Assembly (NCBI RefSeq): GCF_023230885.1
Contig: NZ_JALNWM010000049.1
Location: 1 to 17,491, forward strand
Length of the DNA: 17,491 nucleotides
DNA from: Desulfocurvus sp.
GTDB lineage: Bacteria > Desulfobacterota > Desulfovibrionia > Desulfovibrionales > Desulfovibrionaceae
Direction: 5' to 3'
This document shows positions 1 through 7,755 of the stretch, piece by piece. The position numbers were made by a program, and so were the translations under genes. Each line of letters starts with the position of its first letter. Position 1 is the stretch's first letter. Below the pieces are notes generated by a model. It saw nothing but the letters and a program-made list of their open reading frames with translations. It was not told the origin of the DNA and did not search any database.

Positions 1-19
1 CGCCCCGGGGCGGCCCCGG

Positions 20-340
20 CTAGCGCCCGTCGGCGAGCTTCATGAGCACCAGCCCGGCGACGATGAGCCCCGCCGCCAGCAGGCGCAGGCCCCCGGCCTG
101 TTCGCCCAGGACCAGGACGCCCACCGCGAACGCCCCCACGGCGCCGATTCCCGTCCAGACCATATAGGCCGTGCCCAGGGGCAGGGAACGCATGGCCAGC
201 GCCAGCAGGAAGAAACTGACGCCCATCGCCGCCAGGGTCGCCGCCGAGGGGCCCAGGCGCGAGAATCCGTGGGATTGCTTCAGGAAATAGGCCCAGACGA
301 CCTCAAGGACGCCCGCGCAGACAAGCAGGAACCAGGACAT
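20..340 (-). CDS. gdx: Guanidinium exporter, SMR family (Gdx/SugE)
   Basis: A 106-residue small multidrug resistance protein with four hydrophobic helices, which would act in the inner membrane as a dual-topology dimer exchanging guanidinium for protons. The start gives the N-terminus MSWFLLVCAG, the usual SugE/Gdx beginning, and the length is normal for the family. The central acidic residue is Glu13 in the LEVVWA motif. Residues typical of the Gdx subtype rather than the EmrE polyaromatic-cation subtype are all present: Gly10, Trp16, Ser42, Tyr59 and Trp62, the last two within GTAYMVWTGIGAVG. A GGAG ribosome site lies about seven bases upstream of the ATG. The frame is open further upstream, but that extension is low-complexity and has no family similarity. 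The leader holds a candidate guanidine-II riboswitch, which supports the substrate call. Family is certain; substrate is inferred from motifs and leader. Confidence 0.93.
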   Translation of the reverse strand: MSWFLLVCAGVLEVVWAYFLKQSHGFSRLGPSAATLAAMGVSFFLLALAMRSLPLGTAYMVWTGIGAVGAFAVGVLVLGEQAGGLRLLAAGLIVAGLVLMKLADGR

Positions 341-361
341 GCGGTTCTCCGTTCCGAAGAG

Positions 362-410
362 CCGGGCCGTCCCGGACAGTGCAACCCGAAGTGGGGGAGG
401 TCGTGGCCTC
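362..410 (-). promoter_or_regulatory. Candidate guanidine-II (mini-ykkC) riboswitch in the gdx leader
   Basis: Read on the minus strand, the gdx leader has a perfect 5-bp hairpin closed by an ACGG tetraloop at 375-362 (CCGGG-ACGG-CCCGG). It lies 11 bases before the GGAG ribosome site. About 21 bases further upstream is a second, weaker hairpin at 410-397 (GAGG stem, loop containing ACGA, CCTC stem). Two hairpins with ACGR loops just ahead of a sugE/gdx ribosome site are the defining layout of the guanidine-II riboswitch class, which switches on guanidinium exporters. The proximal hairpin fits the class; the distal one has two extra bases in the loop and so departs from the consensus. The identification rests on this pattern and on the downstream gene. 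Confidence 0.5.
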
Positions 411-538
411 GCGGGGGCCCGGCGCGGGCCGCAACCACCGGCCGCCCGCACCGGGGGCAAGCAGTGCGGCCCCCGAAACGCCCCCGGCGTGTTGCGGATG
501 CCAACAGACGCCAGGGGACATCGACGGGCCCCAAAACC

Positions 539-579
539 AAAAACCGAGGGCCCCGACGGTCTTCTCCATCAAGGGCCCC
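539..579 (-). terminator. Possible weak terminator downstream of tRNA-Ser
   Basis: On the minus strand, shortly after the tRNA 3' end, GGGGCCC (579-573) can pair with GGGCCCT (553-547) around an 18-base loop. Three bases later comes a run of five T (543-539), then a further T-rich stretch. This would separate tRNA transcription from gdx. The stem is short and its arms are nearly self-palindromic, so the call is tentative. Confidence 0.35.
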
Positions 580-592
580 GGGGGAAAGCCTG

Positions 593-682
593 TGGCGGAG
601 GGGGAGGGATTCGAACCCCCGGACAGGTTGCCCCGCCAGCGGTTTTCAAGACCGCCGCCTTCGACCGCTCGGCCACCCCTCC
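593..682 (-). tRNA. tRNA-Ser (anticodon UGA)
   Basis: A complete 90-base class II tRNA with the CCA encoded at positions 595-593. The acceptor stem GGAGGGG (682-676) pairs with CCCCTCC, and G73 precedes CCA. The D-arm begins GGCCGAGCGG, as in bacterial serine tRNAs. The anticodon loop is CTTGAAA with anticodon TGA at 648-646, in a stem of GCGGT/ACCGC type. A long variable arm and a GGTTCGAATCC T-arm follow. All parts match a serine tRNA reading UCA-type codons. It is far from the phage module, so it is not that element's visible attachment site. Confidence 0.97.
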
Positions 683-693
683 GCAGGGCGCAC

Positions 694-722
694 AGCATAG
701 GCAAGGGGGCCGGGGTTGTAAA
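694..722 (-). promoter_or_regulatory. Sigma-70-type promoter of tRNA-Ser
   Basis: Minus-strand -35 box TTTACA (722-717, five of six consensus bases), a 17-base spacer, and -10 box TATGCT (699-694, four of six). The mature tRNA begins 12 bases after the -10 box, leaving only a very short 5' leader. Spacing and position are as expected for a stable-RNA promoter. Confidence 0.72.
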
Positions 723-1271
723 GAAACCCCTTGCGAGGCCGGAAGATCCCCGGGCCCGGCGCTGCGGGCCGCGCCGGGGCGGCCCGGACGACGCGGGGCG
801 GGGGAAAAAGCGCTTCACCACGACGTTCCGGGCAAAGCGGACCCGGACGGCGCAGGGCGGGGAACCGGCCCCGGCCAGGCGCCGCGCCGGGGGCAGGCCC
901 GGACGGCGCAGGCCGCGGCCCCGCCCAGCGCCGCGCCTCCGGCGGGCGCAATCCAAGGTCCGGTCCCGGCCGGATTCCGCCCGGGGAACCGTTTCGAGAC
1001 GGGGCCGCCTTGGGCCGGGCTCGTCCCGGGCGGCGCCTGCGGGCGGGTTCCGCCTTGTGCAGGATGGCGGCCCGGGCGGCGTGCAGGGCGGCGGGCCGGA
1101 CGGTCCGCCCAGGCGCCGGTTGCCCGCCAGGGGCAAAACCTGTAGGCTGCGAATGGCGGATTCATGTACGCCGGGCGGCGCGCCGCCCGCGCACCGGCCA
1201 TACCGGCCCCCCCAAGCCCGGGCGCCCCCCGGCCCCGGCACCCGGAAGACTCCGGGAGCCCAGGAGATTCC
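723..1271. other. Long GC-rich stretch without a convincing gene
   Basis: About 550 bp between the tRNA promoter and the slyD-like gene. Every reading frame here is open for long distances only because stop codons are rare at this GC content. The translations are Arg/Pro/Gly/Ala-rich and match no family I recognise, and no ribosome site with a sensible start was found. The stretch contains an imperfect tandem duplication (842-897 and 898-952). The promoter of the slyD-tesA pair should lie in its last part, but I see no clear -35/-10 pair. Confidence 0.5.
842..952. repeat. Imperfect tandem duplication, unit about 56 bp
   Basis: The 15-base sequence CCCGGACGGCGCAGG occurs exactly at 842-856 and again at 898-912. 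The bases after each copy are also similar, with a shared CGCCGCGCC near the end of each unit and small gaps between. It lies in non-coding sequence, and no function can be read from it. Confidence 0.5.
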
Positions 1272-1700
1272 ATGTCCCAAGCCAAAGACGGCGACAGCGT
1301 GCGCATCCACTACACCGGCACCCTGGACGACGGCACCCTGTTCGACACATCGCGCCAGCGCGAGCCCCTGGAATTCACCCTCGGCTCGGGCATGGTGATC
1401 CCCGGCTTCGAGAAGGCCGCCCTGGGCATGAGCGTCGGGCAGTCCAAGAAATTCACCATCCCCTGCGCCGAGGCCTACGGCGAGCACAACGCGGAACTGA
1501 TCTATGTGGTGGACCGCGCCGAGCTGCCCGAGGGCGTGGAGCCCGCGCCGGGCATGGCCCTGGAGGCCCAGGGGCCCGACGGCCAGCCCTTCCGCCTGAA
1601 CGTCACCGCCGTGGACGAGGGCACCGTGACCCTGGACGCCAACCACCCCCTGGCAGGCCAGGACCTGACCTTCGAGATCGAACTGATGGCCATCGGCTGA
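1272..1700 (+). CDS. slyD: FKBP-type peptidyl-prolyl cis-trans isomerase, SlyD-like
   Basis: A 142-residue protein with the SlyD/FkpB arrangement: an FKBP half-domain containing VRIHYTGTLDDGTLFDTS (about residues 10-27), the GMVIPGFEKAALGM loop (about 40-53), an inserted chaperone-like domain after YGEHN (about 73-125), and a final FKBP strand (LTFEIELMAIG). It would catalyse proline isomerisation and assist folding in the cytoplasm; there is no signal peptide. It lacks the His/Cys-rich metal-binding tail of E. coli SlyD, like many short homologues. The ATG is chosen because AGGAG lies five bases upstream and the family N-terminus begins there; the open frame upstream is low-complexity. tesA starts four bases after the stop, so the two are probably cotranscribed. 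Confidence 0.92.
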   Translation: MSQAKDGDSVRIHYTGTLDDGTLFDTSRQREPLEFTLGSGMVIPGFEKAALGMSVGQSKKFTIPCAEAYGEHNAELIYVVDRAELPEGVEPAPGMALEAQGPDGQPFRLNVTAVDEGTVTLDANHPLAGQDLTFEIELMAIG

Positions 1701-1704
1701 GGCC

Positions 1705-2424
1705 GTGACCGCCCTTTGCATCCGCGCGGCGCGCGCCTTGCGCCGCGCGGCCCTTCTGGCCCTGGCCGTGGTCCCGCTGGCCCTGGCGCCGGGAGCCGCC
1801 CGCGCGGCGGAGCCAGGCGGCGCGCGCCCGGCCCATCAGGAGGCCCCCGTGTCCCTTCCCCGCCCCGTGACGCTCCTGGCCGTGGGCGACAGCCTCACGG
1901 CGGGCTACGGCCTGCCCGCCTCCGCCGCGCTGCCCGCCGTGATCGAAGCCCTGCTGCGCCAGGAGGGCCTGGACGTGCGCGTCGTCAACGCGGGCGTGTC
2001 CGGCGACACCACGGCGGGCGGGCTGGCCCGGCTGCCCTGGCTGCTGGAGGAGCCCCCGGACTGCGCCTGGCTGGAGCTGGGGGCCAACGACGGGCTGCGC
2101 GGCCAGGACCCGCAACGCATGGAGGCCAACCTGGACGCCATGCTGGAGTTGTTCGCGGCCCGGGGCGTGCCCGTGCTGCTCATCGGCATGCGCGCCCTGG
2201 AGAACTACGGAGCGGACTACGCCGCCCGCTTCGACGCGGTGTTTCCCCGCGTGGCCGGGCGCCACGGGGTGCCCCTGCATCCCTTCCTGCTGGAAGGCGT
2301 GGCGCTGGACCCGGCCCTGAACCAGGACGACGGCATCCACCCCAACAAGCGCGGGGTGGAGGTCATCGCCCGGGCCCTGCTGCCCCGGGTACGCGAGCTG
2401 GTCCTGGCGGCGGCCCGGCCCTAG
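1705..2424 (+). CDS. tesA: SGNH/GDSL-family lysophospholipase / acyl-CoA thioesterase I (TesA)
   Basis: A 239-residue GDSL hydrolase. Block I is LLAVGDSLTAGYG with nucleophile Ser63; the block II glycine is in GVSGDTTAGG; block III is GAND (Asn128); block V is DDGIHPN with catalytic Asp209 and His212. The first 35 residues look like a signal peptide (basic start, hydrophobic core, cleavage near ARA-AEP), placing the enzyme in the periplasm as in E. coli. The GTG at 1705 is four bases after the slyD stop, but its ribosome site is poor and too close. An internal in-frame GTG at 1849, five bases after a perfect AGGAGG (1838-1843), would give a 191-residue leaderless enzyme. The ybbA/ybbP genes converge on it, the same partnership seen in E. 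coli. Family is certain; start is open. Confidence 0.9.
   Translation: MTALCIRAARALRRAALLALAVVPLALAPGAARAAEPGGARPAHQEAPVSLPRPVTLLAVGDSLTAGYGLPASAALPAVIEALLRQEGLDVRVVNAGVSGDTTAGGLARLPWLLEEPPDCAWLELGANDGLRGQDPQRMEANLDAMLELFAARGVPVLLIGMRALENYGADYAARFDAVFPRVAGRHGVPLHPFLLEGVALDPALNQDDGIHPNKRGVEVIARALLPRVRELVLAAARP
1838..1851 (+). promoter_or_regulatory. Strong internal ribosome site and alternative GTG start in tesA
   Basis: A perfect AGGAGG (1838-1843) precedes an in-frame GTG (1849) by five bases, just after the signal-peptide region and just before the first catalytic-domain strand. It is much better than the ribosome site at the upstream GTG (1705). It could start a cytoplasmic form of TesA, or be the only true start. 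Confidence 0.5.
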
Positions 2425-2440
2425 CGGCCGGCCCCGACGA

Positions 2441-2488
2441 AAAAACCGACGCCCCCGTGCGCGAGGCCGCGCGGGGGCGTCGGTTTTT
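2441..2488. terminator. Bidirectional Rho-independent terminator between tesA and ybbP
   Basis: A perfect 17-bp inverted repeat: AAAAACCGACGCCCCCG at 2441-2457 pairs with its complement at 2472-2488, around a 14-base loop that can pair further. The stem ends in a T run on the plus strand and an A run at the other side, so it can stop transcripts from tesA and from ybbP alike. It sits between the two convergent stop codons, as expected. Confidence 0.92.
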
Positions 2489-2519
2489 GCGCCGCCGCGC
2501 CGGGCCCCGTGCGGGCGCC

Positions 2520-5059
2520 CTACTCGTTGCGCAGTACGCCCCAGGCGCTGCCGCGCAGGGCCCGGCGCACGCCGAGCAGCCCCAGCAGGACCGTGGCAGC
2601 CACCCCGCCGACGGTGATCGCCGCCAGGGGCAGGGGCAGGAAGACCCAGCTGCGGTTCAGCGCCCCGGCCACGAAGGCCCACGAGCCCGCCATGCCCAGC
2701 AGGGCCGCCAGGGCCGCCGCCGCCGCACCCAGGATGGCGAACTCCAGCACCAGGGCGGCCATGATGTCGCGCCGGGTGGCCCCCAGCACCTTGAAGACCA
2801 CGGCGTCGTAGTGGCGCGCGCGCAGGTTGGCGCGCAGGGCCTCGGCCAGCACCAGCAGCCCGGCCACAAGGGCCAGGGCCGCCGCCGCGCCCACGGCCAG
2901 CCCCACCTCGTCCACCAGCCGCCCCAGGTTCTCCAGCACCTCGCGCATGGAGATGGCCACCACCTCGGGAAAGGCCCCGGTCACGGCGCGGAACAGGGCC
3001 GCCTCGTGCTCGCGGTCGGCGTAGGCCGTGGCGATCCAGGTGTAGGGCGCGCCGTCCAGCACCCCGGGGGAGAAGATGATGGTGTGGTTCAGGCCGCCGG
3101 AGGTCCAGTCGATGCGCCGGGTGCAGGCCACGGTACCCGTGATGCGCCGCCCGAGCACGTTCACCGTCAGCGTGTCGCCCACGGTCATGCCGAAGCCGCG
3201 GCAGACGCGCTCGTCCAGGCAGATGAGCGGCGGCCCCGCGTAATCCGGCGCCCACCAGCGGCCCTGGGTCAGCTCCAGGCCCCCGGGCATGGGCCCGGCG
3301 AAGGTCAGCCCCCGGTCCGAGCGCAGGGCCCAGGCCACGTCGGGGTCCACGTCCACCGCGTCGGCCTCGCGCCCGGCGATCTCCACGATGCGCCCCCGGA
3401 TGGAGGGCTGCTTCTCCACGCGCGAGACTCCCGGAACGGCCAGGGCCGTGCGCTCCAGGGCCTGCATGGCCCCGCGCGGGATGTCGATGAAGAAGAACGA
3501 CGGCGCCGTGCTCGGGGTCTGGCGGGCGATGATGTCGCGGATGTTGCCCTCGGACAGGGCCACGGCCACCAGCACGGTGAGCCCCAGGCCCAGGGAGAAG
3601 ACGACGCTGGCCGTTGCCGCGCCCGGGCGGTGCAGGTTCGCCAGGGCCTGGCGCAGGCGCGGCCCGGCCGGGCGCGGCAGGCGCGCGGCCAGACGCCGCA
3701 CCAGGGCGGCCCAGGCCCGCAGCACGGCCACGCTGCCCAGGGCCCCCGCCGCGAACCCCAGGGCCACGCCCCGGTCGTCGCTGGTGGCCAGCAAAAGCCC
3801 CGTCAACGCGAGGACCGCCAGGGCGCAGGCAGCCACGGTGCCCCGGCCCGGGCGGCGGTCCCCGGTGTCGGCGTAGCCCCGGAACAGCCGCGCGGGGGAT
3901 GTCAGCCCCGCGGCGGACAGCGGCCACAGCGAAAAAGCCAAGGCCGTGAGCAGCCCGTAGGCCACCGCCAGCAGCGCCGGGAGCTGCGGCGTGTGCCGCA
4001 GCACGGGCACACCCAGGCGCAGGGCCAGGGGCTCGGCCCCGGCCCAGACCACCAGCCAGCCGGCCAGGGCCCCGGCGGCGCTGCCCGCCAGGGCCAGGGC
4101 CATGACCTGCACGAAATAGATGCCGCTCACCAGCCGCCGCGAGGCGCCCAGGGCCTTCATCACGGCGATGGACCGCTGGCGCCCGGCCAGGAACGCGCGC
4201 ACCGCCCCGGCCACGCCGATGCCGCCCACAAGCAGCGTGGCCAGGCCCACCAGGGTCAGGTACTGGGCCACGTCGTCCAGGAGCCAGGTCAGCCGCGTGG
4301 CGGCCTTGTGAAAGGTGCGCACGCGAAACCCGCCGTCGGGATGGGCGGCCAGCAGCTCGGCGGCCAGGGCGTCGGCCTCGGCGGGGCCCCTGTGCTCCTT
4401 GGGCAGGCGCAGGTTGTACACATAGCGGGCCAGGGTGCCGGGGCGGACCACCCCCGAGGCGGCCAGGGCCTCCAGCCCGACGATGAGCCGGGGCCCGAGG
4501 GCCCAGAACTGGCCCACGCGGTCGGGCTCCTGGCGGATGATGCCCGTGAGTACGAATTCGGCCCCGCCCACGCGCACCACGTCGCCCAGGAGCAGGTCCA
4601 GGCGCTCCAGGAGCGCCTGTTCGGCCACGGCGCCCGGCAGGCCGTCGCGCCCGGCCAGGGCCTGGGCCAGCCCGAAGCCGCCCATGAGGCTGAAGCGCCC
4701 GTAGAGGGGGTAGGCGCCGTCCACGGCCTTGAGCTCGGCCAGGGCCGAGCCCCCGCCCTTGCGCGGACGGACCATGACCCGCATGTCCACCTGGCGCGAA
4801 AGCTCGCCCCGGGCCTCCAGGGCGCGGGCCACGGCGGAGTCCACCGGAACGTGGGAGCGCATGAGCTGCACGTCCCCGCCCAGCACGGCCCGGGCCTCGG
4901 AGGCCAGCCCGCCGCCGATTCCGGCGGCGAAGGTGCCCACGGCGGCGATGGCCGCCACGCCCAGGGCCAGGCAGGCCAGGAACACGCCAAGCCCCCGCGC
5001 GCCGCCGCGCATCTCGCGCCGGGCCAGCCGCAGGACCAGGCGCAGCTGCGCCGCAGGGG

Positions 5060-5063
<4 letters not shown>
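2520..5063 (-). CDS. ybbP: ABC transporter permease, FtsX/MacB-type (YbbP-like)
   Basis: An 847-residue inner-membrane permease with two FtsX-type units. The N-terminus carries one helix (about 24-50) followed by a large extracytoplasmic domain (about 51-260). A block of helices begins near 265 and includes the cytoplasmic coupling segment MKALGASRR (302-310). A second extracytoplasmic domain and a second FtsX block with the parallel motif FKVLGATRRDIM lie in the last 110 residues. About ten membrane spans in total; E. coli YbbP is similar in size (about 800). It pairs with the ATPase encoded just upstream: its ATG overlaps that gene's TGA (ATGA), giving translational coupling. In E. coli YbbA-YbbP sits beside tesA and is thought to move hydrophobic molecules out of the inner membrane toward TesA; the substrate here is inferred from that parallel. 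Confidence 0.88.
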
Positions 5064-5758
<695 letters not shown>

Positions 5759-5952
5759 GTTCGCACTCCTTTGTTGCGGGCGCCACGAAAGCCGCGTCCG
5801 GCCCCGGCGCGGGCGCCGCCGCGCGCATGGCGAAATCCCGTGAGTTGGTGTATACCCCAGGCCCAGGCCAGGGAAAAGCCGTTTCTGGCGCCCGCGCCCA
5901 ACGGCCCCCTCCCGCGCCGCCCCCGAAACCCCCGTCCCTCCCGGAGGTCCCC

Positions 5953-6528
5953 ATGAAGGTCGTGGCATTCAACGGCAGCGCCCGCCGCAAGGGCAACACC
6001 CAGCACCTCGTCGACCACGCCCTGCGGGAACTGGCCGCCCGGGGCGTCGAGACCGAAAGCGTCTCCCTGGCCGGGCACCCCCTGCGCGGCTGCGTGGCCT
6101 GCCTCAAATGCTTCACCAACCAGGACAAGCGCTGCGCCGTGGACGTGGACTTCGTGAACGACTGCGTGGAGAAAATGCTCGGGGCCGACGGCATAATCCT
6201 GGCATCACCCACCTACTTCGCCAACGTTTCCGCCGAGATGAAGGCGCTCATCGACCGCGCGGGCATGGTGGCCAAGGCCAACGGCGACATGTTCGCGCGC
6301 AAGGTGGGCGCCGCGGTGGTGGCCGTGCGCCGGGGCGGGGCCATCCAGGTCTTCAACGCCCTGAACGCCTTTTTCCTCATCGGCCAGATGGTGGTGGTCG
6401 GGTCGAGCTACTGGAACATGGGCATCGGCCTGAACCGGGGCGACGTGGACGACGACACCGAGGGCCTCCAGACCATGCAGACCCTGGGCCGCAACATGGC
6501 CTGGGCCCTGGAGCGCCTGCGCGGCTAG
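5953..6528 (+). CDS. Flavodoxin-fold protein, iron-sulfur flavoprotein-like (NADPH-dependent FMN reductase family)
   Basis: A 191-residue cytoplasmic protein. The N-terminus VVAFNGSARRKGNT (3-16) is the FMN phosphate-binding loop of the FMN_red/flavodoxin_2 family. SPTYFANVSAEMKALIDR (85-102) is the second conserved flavin-contact segment. Between them lie Cys47, Cys50, Cys53 and Cys61 (C-x2-C-x2-C-x7-C), matching the compact motif that holds the [4Fe-4S] cluster of archaeal iron-sulfur flavoproteins. It probably shuttles electrons; the partner is unknown. The ATG follows GGAGG by five bases. It is divergent from ybbA (about 194 bp apart), and its TAG stop overlaps that of marC in the tetranucleotide CTAG. 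The fold is sure; the cluster is inferred. Confidence 0.85.
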   Translation: MKVVAFNGSARRKGNTQHLVDHALRELAARGVETESVSLAGHPLRGCVACLKCFTNQDKRCAVDVDFVNDCVEKMLGADGIILASPTYFANVSAEMKALIDRAGMVAKANGDMFARKVGAAVVAVRRGGAIQVFNALNAFFLIGQMVVVGSSYWNMGIGLNRGDVDDDTEGLQTMQTLGRNMAWALERLRG

Positions 6529-7124
6529 CTCCCGCCCAGCCCCAGGAAATTGCGCACGCCGGTGAAGATTATCTGGGCCGCCAGGGCCGAGAGGATCAGC
6601 CCGGTGAGCTTGGTCAGCACCTCGATGCCCAGGCGCCCCAGCAGACGGCGCACATGGGCCGAGAGCACCAGCACGATCCCCAGGCAGGCCACGGCGGCCA
6701 TGAGCGCCCCGCTGCCCACCAGCCGGTCCTGGGCGGGCATGGCCGCGCCCATGACCAGCAGCGCGCCCGTGGTGGCCGGGCCCACGGCGATGGGAATGGC
6801 CAGGGGCACAACGCTGATGTCGCCCTCGCTCTGGCCCGCCTCGTCCCCGGCCCGGCCGCGCACCAGGGACACCGCCGACAGGAACAGCAGCACCCCCGCC
6901 CCGATGCGGAAGCTGTCCACCGTGATGCCGAAGACCTCGAAGATCAGGTTCCCGAAATGGAACAGCACCAGCGTGACCACGGCCACGGCCAGGGTCACGC
7001 GCAGGGCGGTCAGCCGCCGCCCGCGCGGGTCCATGCCCTTGGTCAGCGCCAGGAACATGGTCAGGACGAAGAAAGGCGTCAGCAAAAAGAAGAACTTGAT
7101 GAACACGCTAAGGAACAGGTGCAC
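6525..7124 (-). CDS. marC: MarC-family integral membrane protein
   Basis: A 199-residue protein of about six hydrophobic segments belonging to the MarC/YhgN family. The family pattern is visible in FFFLLTPFFVLTMFLALTKG (11-30), in the FRIGAGVLLFLSAVSLVRG segment (about 72-90), in PLAIPIAVGPATTGALLV (about 106-123), and in the C-terminal LTKLTGLILSALAAQIIFTGVR helix region. The physiological substrate of this family is not established. The start is a GTG, chosen because GGAGG lies five bases upstream and the first helix follows directly. The stop TAG overlaps the convergent flavoprotein stop. It is the first host gene downstream of the phage genes; a GC-rich hairpin lies just upstream of its ribosome site. 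Confidence 0.88.
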   Translation of the reverse strand: MHLFLSVFIKFFFLLTPFFVLTMFLALTKGMDPRGRRLTALRVTLAVAVVTLVLFHFGNLIFEVFGITVDSFRIGAGVLLFLSAVSLVRGRAGDEAGQSEGDISVVPLAIPIAVGPATTGALLVMGAAMPAQDRLVGSGALMAAVACLGIVLVLSAHVRRLLGRLGIEVLTKLTGLILSALAAQIIFTGVRNFLGLGGS

Positions 7125-7147
7125 GGCGGCCTCCGGTTTTGGCGTGG

Positions 7148-7183
7148 CGCGGGCGCGGCGGGGGGAGCCCCACCGCGCCCGCG
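7148..7183. other. Long GC-rich hairpin at the phage/host junction
   Basis: CGCGGGCGCGG (7148-7158) is perfectly complementary to 7173-7183. After one mismatch a further four pairs close a 4-base loop (GGAG), giving about 15 pairs. It lies in the 130-bp gap between the last phage gene and marC, about 24 bases upstream of the marC GTG on the minus strand. Neither side has a T run, so it does not look like a standard Rho-independent terminator. It may insulate marC from phage transcription or act in the marC leader. Confidence 0.5.
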
Positions 7184-7254
7184 ATCATACCACGCAGGGG
7201 GCTGCCTGTAACGGGCCTTGAGGCGCCCGTCAACCACCGCGTCGGCAGGACCCG

Positions 7255-7755
7255 TCACCAGACGCGCGCGCCCTGGCCGAGCACCGTGCCGCCCAGGGTC
7301 AGGCCCGTGCGCAGCAGGGCGTCGGAGCCCCGCGCCCGGGCCGCCGCCGCCGAGCCGGAATAGCCGTAGGCCGCCTCGCGGCCGCGTTGCAGCGCCTGGG
7401 CCGCGCGCAGCCCGCCCTCGCGCTCGATGGCCGCCAGGTCCAGGGCGCCCAGGCCCGCCGTGCCCGCCAGCACCTCCAGCGCCGAGCCGGACCCGGCGTC
7501 GATGCCCGCGCCCACGGCCCCCACCCGCGCCGCCGCCAGCCGGCGGCGCAGCTCCGCCCCGGCGCGCTCCCGGTCCCGCGCGGCCTGGCGCTTTATTTCA
7601 CCGGCCTGGCGCGCGGCCTCGGCCCGGGCGACCTCGGCCTGGCGCCCGGCGGCCCGGGCCTGGGCCTGGGCCTGGCGCCCCTGGGCCACGCCGCCCATGA
7701 CGGTGTTGACGATACCCAGCCCCAGAAGCCCGGCGGTAACAGGATCAGCACCCAT
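7255..7755 (-). CDS. Internal virion protein, T7 gp14-like
   Basis: A 166-residue protein with a hydrophobic N-terminal segment (about 5-24), a long Ala/Arg/Gln-rich helical region likely to be coiled coil (about 22-75), and a Gly/Ala-rich half. The central pattern ARVGAVGAGIDAGSGSALEVL (about 76-96), followed by alternating Ala/Leu/Arg helices, matches gp14-type internal core proteins of T7-like phages, which enter the cell envelope during DNA ejection. It follows a gp13-like gene as in T7, and its ATG overlaps that gene's TGA (ATGA). It is the last phage gene before host DNA. In T7 the next genes are gp15 and gp16, absent here. Assignment rests on composition, size and position. Confidence 0.62.
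   Translation of the reverse strand: MGADPVTAGLLGLGIVNTVMGGVAQGRQAQAQARAAGRQAEVARAEAARQAGEIKRQAARDRERAGAELRRRLAAARVGAVGAGIDAGSGSALEVLAGTAGLGALDLAAIEREGGLRAAQALQRGREAAYGYSGSAAAARARGSDALLRTGLTLGGTVLGQGARVW

Noticed and set aside
593..682. tRNA-Ser as the attachment site of the prophage
   Set aside because: It is about 6.5 kb from the last phage gene with ordinary host genes between, and no phage gene adjoins it.
5828..5877. Promoters around the GTATAC sequence in the ybbA/flavoprotein divergent gap
   Set aside because: TATACC (plus) and TATACA (minus) exist, but the matching -35 hexamers at 17-base spacing (TGGCGA, TTTTCC) score only about three of six. Too weak to annotate.
7211..7230. Small inverted repeat ACGGGC/GCCCGT just after the gp14-like stop, as a terminator
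   Set aside because: Only six pairs and no T run on either strand; it could arise by chance in this base composition.
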